NCBI GenBank assembly: GCA_949316235.1
Contig: OX438748.1
Span: 24,740,575-24,804,574 of the forward strand
Reading direction: 5' to 3'
Source of the DNA: Oegoconia quadripuncta
Taxonomy: Eukaryota > Arthropoda > Insecta > Lepidoptera > Autostichidae
Length of the DNA stretch: 64,000 nt
The number at the start of each line of letters is the position of its first letter. Position 1 is the stretch's first letter. The position numbers were made by a program, and so were the translations under genes. Shown here piece by piece: positions 48,515-57,601 of the stretch. Under the pieces are notes generated by a model. That model did not search any database and was not told the origin of the DNA. It saw only the letters and a list, made by a program, of their open reading frames with translations.

Positions 48515-49740
48515 CGGCGGTTAACTGTAAAACGGCTACAAAAATCTGTAAAGGTTTGTATGTAGCGCGCATGAGGTGACTGACCCGTATTATCCCTATT
48601 CGTATTGCTAATGACGTGTTAGTTGAATCACTGCTGAATGATGTATTCACTGTTGCGCTGTGTTACTCTGCAATCGAGACACGAAGGCAAAATGTTGTAA
48701 CCCAATTTTACATAAATCGTAGCCATGATCCCGCGTAATCCTCCCCTCGAATTAAATTTCGCATTGTCGGCATGCTTTGAAAAATGTGTTGGAAGTCAGA
48801 GAGGAATGAGAAATTTCAATTTTTTTTTCGGATTTAAAATTATAATATTAACAATCGATTTCAAAATAAATAGGAATATACCATTTACTTGGTTAATGTC
48901 CGTAAATGGTATGATAATACCAGCTCATGCTGAGAAAAAGAAATTAAATAATAATAATAATACTTTATTTTCTTCTTCTCCACTATACTTCAAAATATAG
49001 GTATACAGGTGGTTTAATAAAATTGTTACAGTAAATAGATTATAATATTAACTCGCTCACAATGTGAAAATAATTCCCAAAGAATGCAAATGACGATACG
49101 CTCCAAACAAGACAAAGCCTGTATACGGATTGTAAGCCCCATATTGAGGAAAGTTAAAAGGGGACAGATTTATGTATCTTGTATAGCGGCATCATTTTCT
49201 AACTATGCTCAAGCGCAGATCTACGCTTGAGCAACATTCTGAAATACGGGCCTTATTAACGGATAAATAATATAGCGCACGGCAGTGCCAAGGGTCAAGT
49301 TCTCGCAAAACAGGTCGAAATCAAACTATTTGCATAAACCTATTCGAGCTCTTTTGACATGCCTGTAACTAAGTAAATGCACTAAATTAGCAGTTATATT
49401 TTGCTGAGGTAACAACAGCAATATTATTTGTTACAAAGTATTACAAATTTCATATATGAAACGTTTTTTGAGATTTGATCGCTTACTGACACAGAGATCA
49501 TCACAATGCTTTGCTACTTCCAGTACACAACTAAAGAAAAAAACGAAAAAGAATTTCTGGCCATTTAAGTTGTCTGGCCAAGGCGGTGGAACATAGTATT
49601 GTTTTCTGTGTTCAATTATTATTGGTAATTTTTCAATATTTAGCATGAATTGCATATCATTGAAGGAAAACGTCGTGTGGAAACCTGCATGCCTGAGAAA
49701 TTGAAATTGAGAAAATGGAGAAAAAGAAATTCTAAGACAT
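48515..49740. other. No recognisable gene
   Basis: AT-rich; a (AAT)n tract near 48.95 kb followed by ctttattttcttcttctcca is a minus LINE-type tail. A small hairpin ctcaagcg..cgcttgag is near 49.21 kb. Confidence 0.45.
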
Positions 49741-49744
49741 GTGA

Positions 49745-49865
49745 AGTCCCCAACCCGCATAGGGCCAGCGTGGTGGAGTATGTCCCATACTCCCTCATTA
49801 TACGACGGATGGCCTATATCCTAGCAGTGGGATGTTTACGGGCTGAGACGATGATGAGGCATATC
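49745..49865 (+). repeat. Interspersed repeat (ccccaacccgcatagggccagcg)
   Basis: Third good copy: gtggtggagtatgtcccata, atacgacggatggcctatat, gtgggatgtttacgggctga. Confidence 0.65.
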
Positions 49866-50576
49866 AACACGTGTCAGCTAGACACAAATATAACTCAAGC
49901 CTTTCCCATGTCGATATTTGCATCGCTTTCATTTTAGACACAATGGAGTTTTATTATATAAACAGCTGCCACACAAGGCAACTTGGCGCACATGCTTAAA
50001 TACATTTTGTTTTGTCTTAAAAAAAAAATAGTTAAATTAAAACTACACAAAATACTAAAGTGATCTTTCTGAGATGTTTTGTAAAAGTGACCACACGTTG
50101 AATATGCAATATGCTTCTTCGTTAAAACTAATAACTTTAACCGATTAGGAGAATCAAAGGAGGGCAAGCGAAAGCATGGCGGTCAACTCCTCAGATATAA
50201 GGATTTTCAGACGCGAAAAGATGCAACATTGAACGATCTCGATGGGAAGGTTTGGCAGCTCAACATCCTGAATGGCGCAGAGTACATGTACACCGAGAGT
50301 ACATGTCCAAGTGGGGCTACAAGGATCGCTGAGACATCGCTGAGGTCCTGTAGCGTACCAAGTGTCGCGACACGCAGGGCAGCATAGAAGATGTCGCCAC
50401 ACCAGCCCCAGTTATCGTCCTTATAGCCCCACTTGGATGTTCTCTCGGCATCTACCTAGTCACGCAGTCTATTGAGTGATTTCCATACGGGTCACTCCAG
50501 ATCGTGACCCGATGGAAGCTTCTGTGCAGGCATAATAAAGGTCGATATTGAGAGCTCTTCCCACAATTGGACGCGT

Positions 50577-50632
50577 CCTTAGTAGATGATACTCCTAAAT
50601 CTCGCGAGATTTAGGAGTATCATCTACTAAGG
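50577..50632. repeat. Perfect 56-bp palindrome
   Basis: 28-bp arms, no loop, no mismatch: ccttagtagatgatactcct then aaatctcg, mirrored by cgagattt and aggagtatcatctactaagg. Pairing ends at both sides (t versus c). Confidence 0.97.
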
Positions 50633-50874
50633 CAACTCGGCCAAGAAAACTATTCTATAAGTAATTTAGTTTAAATAATTTTAGTTCATATATCTTATGT
50701 TGTAAATATAAATGTAATATAAACCAAGGAAAATTCGGAGCAATGTCTCAATATTTATTAATTTTTATTTTTCCGCAGTCTCGGCGGCTGCACCCAGCCT
50801 CCTCAAGATTCCCATGTCAGACCCATAATCCAAGGAATCAAGGATATTCCAATGTTATCATTACAATCAAATAT

Positions 50875-51015
50875 TACAATACAATACAAATATACTTTAT
50901 TGCAAAACAGAAAAGATAATACAGTTTCAGAAAAGTGGTAAGAATAGAATGTACAATTTGGCGAGCTTATCACTAAAAGCTATCTCTCCCAGGCAACCTT
51001 TAGGTATAAGGACAG
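50875..51015 (-). mobile_element. LINE 3' end with conserved hairpin, minus
   Basis: (aatac)n, aaatatactttattgcaaaa, gtacaatttggcgagcttatcactaaaagctatctctccc. Confidence 0.65.
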
Positions 51016-51146
51016 TACATTTGAAATAGGTACATTGTGCGGTATTAAATAGGGACGCAGATACAAACTACGTGAATAAATTTCATATATTTACATACAC
51101 ATACATACATACATATTAAATTAATAAGGAAACTTTAGAAGCTTAA

Positions 51147-51470
51147 CCGCCTCCGTGGCTCAATGTAAACAACACTGGGTTTACGGTTTGGAGGTCGCGG
51201 GTTCGATCCCCAGCGGGGTACATGTTTAAGTACTCGGTTTGGTTGGTGGTAGGGCATTTTAAATGTCCGCCTGGCTAGCTACCACCATCTTATCTAAATC
51301 TGCCGCCAAGCAGCAATGTTAATAGCATTGTTATGTTCCGGTTGTCAGAGATAAGATAGCCAGTCCCCCAAATCTGTTAGAGTTTCCGGGTCAGTACGCT
51401 TCCACCTTTGATCTCATCTTCACTTAACATCAGCTGTGATTGAGGTCAAGTACCACATTTTGCATAATAA
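51147..51470 (+). repeat. SINE family A, full length
   Basis: ccgcctccgtggctcaatgt to accacattttgcataataaaa. Confidence 0.88.
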
Positions 51471-51479
51471 AAAAAAAAG

Positions 51480-52110
51480 CTTGAAGATTGAGCGATATTA
51501 GTAATCATTCAAATAACGATGAGATCACTTTATCTGTTTTAGGTTGAGGTAAGTGTTCAGTTATATTGGTCTACCTCTATATTACCATTCTACTTTTACA
51601 CTCGGTCATCCGCAGATTTCCTGACTTACAGTTTTTTCCAGAACACTGCACTCTGCTATTAATCTAGGTGTTCTACTCTTGTAAATAAAAATGAAAATAC
51701 GAGTATTTCCATTTTCACATTGGTTTTTATGGAACAGTTTTAACTAAAATTTTCAGTTAGCACGTTCCTCTTTGGAAGGCGGATATTTTGCCATCATGCA
51801 ATGCGAGAGCTTCTGGGTCGACGGAGCGAACACTTCACTCGGATATAGAAGTTTTTTCATTTATTTAACAAAATAGCGGAATTCTGTGAAAGCTGCGAAT
51901 TTTTGAGGTAACGCTATAAAAATATTATATTCTTGTACATTTTTGAAGGGGTAGAATAAAGGAGTGTAAATTCTACTATCTACTTCAGCACTATAGTAGT
52001 ATTTCCGATTAGTAAAGTTAAGCAATGTGTGGCGCGTCATTTTAAATTCGTTTATAAGTGTTTCTAAAGTGTTAAAGAATATTAAGTTTATATTAAAGAA
52101 TATAGAAGTG
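51480..52110. other. No recognisable gene
   Basis: Unassigned AT-rich DNA. Confidence 0.5.
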
Positions 52111-52116
52111 TTATAC

Positions 52117-52346
52117 AGGGTGAATTTGAATTAGTGTAATTCCCATTAACTGGTGACGCGAATCTTGATTACGAACAACTTTCCCCAAGGAACCGAAGTC
52201 GAAATCAATAAAAAATTTTCGATCCTCGAACCTGAAACCACTTTTAGTATAGAGGTTCAACAATTTTCGGCTGAACTCGGCAATCGTTCCTAGTGGAAAG
52301 TGTATTCAGGAGTAAACAGGAATTACACTAATTTTTCACCATATAT
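52117..52346. mobile_element. MITE with acagggtgaa ends, ~230 bp
   Basis: acagggtgaatttgaattag...gtaattcccattaac and, inverted, aacaggaattacactaatttttcacc; inner gaacaactttccccaaggaacc versus ttcctagtggaaagtg. Other copies at 54.38 and 55.01 kb. Confidence 0.7.
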
Positions 52347-52559
52347 AGTGTCACAAGTCATATTTTGCAAATCTGCATGAAAACTGAAAATGAAATTCGT
52401 CCCACATGGGAACTAAATTTTGCAACTGATTAGTCTGCAGTCTGTGACTATTCCATCCCATTTAAAATAAATTACGTAATCGGCTGTAAAACTTATCCGT
52501 GTTCGGCTTTTTGGCGGGAACTCGGCGAGTGAAGTAGCATTTTTCTTTATAATTCTTAT

Positions 52560-52870
52560 AATTTGTGCCTTCTGACTTTTGAAGCTTAATAATGGCAGAA
52601 TATTGTGCAGCAAACGTTACTGATGGTGTACAAGTGAAGGGAAGTGTAAATTAAAGTGCGTAACGGAGCTTTCGGGTTCCCACAAGAAGCCGCCAAAATC
52701 TTTTGTAAAGCATTCTGCCACTTTACTGAAGAACGATTACCGTGACTAGACTCTGTATACGCCAAGTATACGACGAATTACTTGTTTTGACTGAGACTGA
52801 CTTACAAACTGAAGAAATAAGAGAAATAAGACATGGCTGTTATGGGCTAGATCCCTTTGCCTTCTCCTAG
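52560..52870. other. Possible coding relic
   Basis: A broken reading ATGGCAGAATATTGTGCAGC ... gggttcccacaagaagccgc resembles the start of a THAP-type protein only loosely; frames are interrupted. Not called. Confidence 0.2.
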
Positions 52871-53415
52871 AGAAGAAAAAAAAACTAAAAAAAAAAAAAA
52901 CTTATCCGTGTTCGTGAAGAAAAGAAAAAACTGAACAGACAAGAAACTCATACAGTAAACATTAAACATTTATTCTAAAACAAAAGCGAAACGAAATTCA
53001 ATATGTTACATTGTTTATTTGCGTCACAATAAGGTACAGATTTCTATTTGTCCCCACAAAATAATGTCGAAATCACTTGTCTGGAAGAATCGTTCAGACA
53101 GCTCGCCGCTCGGAAAATATACAATCTGACAACCGCAAAAATCCGTAGCTGGAGGCCCATTAAAAACCTTTTGTGAGTGTCAAATTGGGTCACCGAAGCT
53201 GTTTTATGCGATGCCGCTTTAGTTATTGAAATTGACGTTACACGTTTTTGCTCACAGACTGTTCACCAATGGGTTCATTCCTATGGGCTCGTAGCGGACT
53301 ACTCAATCAATCAATAATGCTATAGGTAAAACACTTGAAGATAGCCAGCACGAGGCGTTCGGAAAATCCTTTGAGAAGAATCCCATGAAACTGAAAGGTT
53401 TTTCTTTGCTATATA

Positions 53416-54339
53416 CAGGGCGTCCCAAAGTTATGGGACATGAAGGGGAAGTACCTTAAATATCGTAGATAGTGAATTTTGCTCAAAGAAGACTTTATGT
53501 TATTTTTAAAAGTTAGTAATTCTGCATTCATAGATTTTCTAAAAATTATTTGCTTCGGCTGGGAATCGAACCGACTCAAATGTGAAAAAAAAAACACCCT
53601 ACTTTTATGATGCCAATCGAAAGAATAGCTAAAAAATAATAACTCTGCCTAAGTAACATAGTATTTTAAAAGAAAGGAACAACGTGAAATTAATCATTTT
53701 AATCAAATAAAAAACATACATGAAACTAATTTAAGAACAACATTTAAAAATATCACTTCTTTTTAAAATATCTTAAAAAGTATGCATTCAAACAAACGCT
53801 GTCATAAACTGTTCCATTTTCAAATTATAAATTATTTATTTTTGTTTTTAATTTGCCTTCTGTCTAGCTTACAGAGGACGTATTGAAATACAAGTTTTAT
53901 CATTTCATCTACACGTGCACTTATAATAAGGAAAACTATGTTAGTACCTATTTTATGAAGTGGGTACTTATTTACGAATAATCAATGCTATCTTTGGAAT
54001 GATAATATCGCTACTTTTCGAACGTCGTCGGCAATAAATAACTTTCTTGAAATTTGACTCAATCATTTTATGTTGTTCCTTTCTTTTAAAATACTATGTT
54101 ACTTAGGCAGAGTTATTATTTTTTAGCTATTCTTTCGATTGGCATCATAAAAGTAGGGTGTTTTTTTTTTCACATTTAAGTCGGTTCGATTCCCAGCCGA
54201 AGCAAGTAATTTTTAGAAAATCTATGAATGCAGAATTACTAACTTTTAAAAATAACATAAAGTCTTCTTTGAGCAAAATTCACTATCTACAATATTTAAG
54301 GTACTTCCCCTTCATGTCCCATAACTTTGGGACGCCCTG
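53416..54339 (-). mobile_element. Internally deleted non-autonomous derivative of the 36.7-kb transposon
   Basis: 924 bp. Both ~270-bp TIRs are present. The interior is the reverse complement of the autonomous element with about 1.2 kb removed (equivalent of ~37347-38542), i.e. the whole transposase ORF and little else; junction ...catgaaact/aatttaagaac. TA on both sides. It is nearly identical elsewhere, so mobilisable in trans by the intact copy. Confidence 0.93.
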
Positions 54340-54379
54340 TATATTCGATAGGAATCAAAAAAATAACTTGACAATCGAG

Positions 54380-54535
54380 CAGAATTTGATTTAATGTAAT
54401 TCCCATTTGGTGGTGACGCTACTCTTGATTACGAATAACTTTCAACAAGGAACCATAGTTCAATTCGATCAAAAAAATTTCGATAACTCATACAAAGTAG
54501 GTATAGGTACCATTCTGAAACTACTATTAGTATGT
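54380..54535. mobile_element. MITE (52.1-kb type), left half
   Basis: gaatttgatttaatgtaattcccattt to ctgaaactactattagtatg; broken by the LINE end that follows. Confidence 0.6.
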
Positions 54536-54536
54536 A

Positions 54537-55010
54537 ACGAAACAGTGAGGGAACCTAGAGCGAAACCAGCACTCATGAAAAAAAATATCCTATGCATGGC
54601 TCCCAAAATATATAATCGAATTCCTAAAGACATACGAATTATGAACTACAATTTATTTAAAAGAAATGTCAAGAAAATATTAATAGATAAATGTTTGTAC
54701 AATATAAATGAATTTCTAATATGACCGAAATATATTACATTTAAGATGACATTGTTTGATGACTGTTGATTTTATATTGTTTGTATTTATTTTGAATTAA
54801 CCTTTGACATTGTATTGTATTTTAATTAAATTTTGCTTGACTATATAATGTAATTTTAAGTGCATGCTAAATTATTATTATTATTTGTATACCTAAGTAT
54901 GAGGTAGAATATAGAGCACATTATTTATTGTAACATCTTGACATGTATACCTACCTATATTCACAAATAAAGAATTATTGTATTGTATTGTATTGTATTG
55001 TATTGTAAGT
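54537..55010 (+). pseudogene. LINE RT C-terminus and 3' UTR
   Basis: Frame ALMKKNILCMAPKIYNRIPK then YNLFKRNVKKILIDKCLYNI, stop at 54724, followed by a UTR with cacaaataaagaatt and (GTATT)n. Inserted within MITE sequence. Confidence 0.75.
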
Positions 55011-55255
55011 CTAACAAATTTCTGCCGATGACTCCACTCCTGATTACAAACAACTTTCCACTAGGAACCATAGCCGAGTTCAGCAGAAAATTGTTGGACT
55101 TTCATACTAAAGGTGGTTTCAGAATGGTTTACTTCGTATGGGTAATCGAATTTTTTTTTATCAAATTTAGCAATGGTTCCTTGGGTAAAGTTGTTTGTAC
55201 TCATGAGTAGAGTTACCAGTAAACAGGACTTACACGAACTCAATTTCACCCCGTA
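55010..55255. mobile_element. MITE (52.1-kb type), near complete
   Basis: ctcctgattacaaacaactttcc...ggttccttgggtaaagttg...aaacaggacttacacgaact...ttcacccc. Confidence 0.6.
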
Positions 55256-55256
55256 G

Positions 55257-55915
55257 ATAAAGTCACGCCTGTTTCCCATAGGGGTAGACAGAGATCACAG
55301 ACTTCCACTTGATACGATCCTGACACATCTCTTTTGCTTCATTCACTCTCGTAAGGTTGTTCATACATGCTCGTCGGTTTTGGGGAACTCTTGACTTGGC
55401 CATCTTTTACATTCATTTATTTGGAAATTTTATAACAGCCTTAACAATTTACGTTTTTTTTTAAAATATTTCTTATCATAGGCCAAGTTTTGAATATCGG
55501 CAGGAACTTTTGTAAAAGTGTATACATTGCCGCTTGAAGGATTTATCAACTTTGCGATGTCGGCTACAGTCATGCTTGTTTCTCGTAGGTGTAGGTACAA
55601 ACTTCCACTTGCTACGATCCTGAAACCCCTTTTGCTTCATTTCCTCTCATACAATACAATACAAATACTCTTTATTAATATTCACAGTTGTTCATACACG
55701 TTTAAGGTGCTCCTGACTTGGCCGTGGTATATTCGCCGCGGTCCTATCCTACCCACATTCGCTTCGTATATCTCTTTCGTTAGTCTTCTTTCCTTCATCC
55801 TCTCTATACGTCGAAACCATCTAAACATACCTTATCCAAGTGGGTTTCTTGCGCCGCTTCTTTTCCCACAGATAACTTCCCTTTCTCAAGTAGCTTGGAC
55901 ATATTGATTGGCAGA
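55257..55915. repeat. Lepidopteran repeat (cacgcctgtttcccataggggta), two partial copies
   Basis: 55260-55410 and about 55560-55830 share gtagg..agaga/caaacttccacttg(a/c)tacgatcctga and ttgacttggcc. A minus LINE tail (aatacaatacaaatactctttatt) sits between. Confidence 0.55.
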
Positions 55916-55966
55916 TGATCTTTATTTGCAGTAGATTTAAATTGTAATTTTTTTTAATTTTTTTTA

Positions 55967-56277
55967 CCCAACGCAACGGGTTGACCTCAATCACACCTGA
56001 CGTTAAGTGAAGATGAGGCCGAAGGTGGAAGTGTACTGACCCGGAAACCCTATCTATTTTGAAGATCTATCTCATCTCTGTCAAGCGGAACACAACAATG
56101 CTATTAACATTGCTGTTTGGTCGTAGACTTAGATAAGATGGTGGTAGCTAGCCAGGCGGACATTTAAAATGCCTTACCACTAACCAGAGTACTAAACATG
56201 TACCCAGCTGGAGGTCAAACCGGCGATCTCCGATTCGTAAACCCAATGTCGTTTAGAATGAGCCCCGGAGACGCAGT
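55967..56277 (-). repeat. SINE family A, minus, diverged
   Basis: acgggttgacctcaatcaca to gagccccggagacgc. Confidence 0.8.
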
Positions 56278-56639
56278 CATTCACCAAATGGTATCATTGA
56301 AAGGCTGAAATAAATACTTGAAGTTTGAAGTCAATCTTTGTATGTACATAATAAGTTGCACTGTTAAATTCCACTTTCTTGTGTTAATATTTTATTAAGC
56401 ACGATTTCGATACAAAGGAAACCTAATGCAGGAGAAACTAAAATGAAACCATAGAAGTTAATTCATAGTAGGTTTATTTAACAAGTCAACATACAGATGT
56501 TTTTTTTAATTTTTTTATTACATAAACAGCTTGTTGTGTTTCTATAAAGATGCTGATCCAACTAAGTGCCAGCGCAGTCCAGTTCTCAAAAAAAATGGGG
56601 GCTTGTAGGAGGTTGTACACTAAATTATATGTACCAAGA

Positions 56640-57000
56640 GTCACTTTTGCAACGTATATCTTCCACTACCTAGCGAGGCCGGGTGGTGACTCGCAGGAGT
56701 CACCACCCACACGCAGGCCTCGCGAGAAGGCGCGGCTGGTGTTCCCATGCGCCTTCTTGACGTGGCTGGATCAGGAGATTCCTCCCTATTGCAGCCTATA
56801 GGAGGACCCGCCGCCGCCGTTGTTATGGCGGCGGACGACGCGCTGGCGTGGCCGCGGACGACTACCACGGGGTACCCGTGGCCACGCCGGTATTGTGCGA
56901 GTGGAGGAACACCGGGGAATTTTAGTGGGTAGGACCGCTCCTGTCTCTGGAGCAGGGAGTCTCACATATCCTCGCCGCTGACCCCCGTCAGAGCCGGTTC
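56640..57000. other. GC-rich island of unknown nature
   Basis: Strongly GC-rich against AT-rich flanks (gacccgccgccgccgttgtt, gtggccgcggacgactacca). Contains the inverted pair gtggtgactcg / cgcaggagtcaccac. Frames are open but show no domain; could be a retroelement 5' part or a promoter region. Confidence 0.4.
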
Positions 57001-57256
57001 AAAAGCGTAAATACATACTTGTCAAAAAAGGCAAGGCTATGTCGACTCTCGACATGCGTAATTAAGGTACGTTTCTCCGCGCAGTGAACGCTTGGTATTA
57101 TTATTTGGATTTTGTAATCTGTTATAGCGTGGGTGATTTCCGATTTAGAATAGAATAATCTGTGCACACATTGATATTTGCTGACAGAAATAGACCCTGC
57201 GGCTGGTCTTCTAACAAAGAGATAAAGACCTGTAGTAACTTAATAGTTGATATGGC

Positions 57257-57601
57257 TTATAGATTAGAGTTAAATCTATAACGATAGAAAGGTAATTTAA
57301 TCCTTGTTCCTTTGCTCTTTGAATGCTGTTTTCCCTTACGTTTGTTTATTTTCTCATCAATCCAAATACGTCTCTTTATCCATTGCTTAAATGCGTAAAC
57401 ATTAGTGTATACTCCTGGATAATTTTTTCTTCCACATGGGTTTGATGCGCCGAAACTGACGAGACCAATGATGTCATAGATGCCGTCGTTGTCATGCATT
57501 AGCGGGCCTCCGGAGTCTCCCATACACACGTCCCTTCCTGCTTCACCTCCAGCGCAAATCTGCCGTGTTTTATCTAAAGCGCCCCATGTTTTTATGCAGT
57601 C
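57257..57601 (-). CDS. Serine protease last exon (catalytic Ser, C-terminal tail)
   Basis: Phase 0 in; 114 codons then [23 protein letters not shown] holds the catalytic Ser (GDSGGP) and the Asp six residues before it (D189 position), predicting cleavage after Arg/Lys. Then [20 protein letters not shown] and the usual end FKQWI. Instead of stopping it continues 39 residues ([20 protein letters not shown] ... FNSNL), strongly basic. Acceptor AATTATAAACAG. Confidence 0.95.
   Translation of the reverse strand, partial: DCIKTWGALDKTRQICAGGEAGRDVCMGDSGGPLMHDNDGIYDIIGLVSFGASNPCGRKNYPGVYTNVYAFKQWIKRRIWIDEKINKRKGKQHSKSKGTRIKLPFYRYRFNSNL

Noticed and set aside
52560..52870. THAP-type DNA-binding domain relic
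   Set aside because: Only a loose resemblance at the start; required Cys/His spacing could not be followed through the broken frames.
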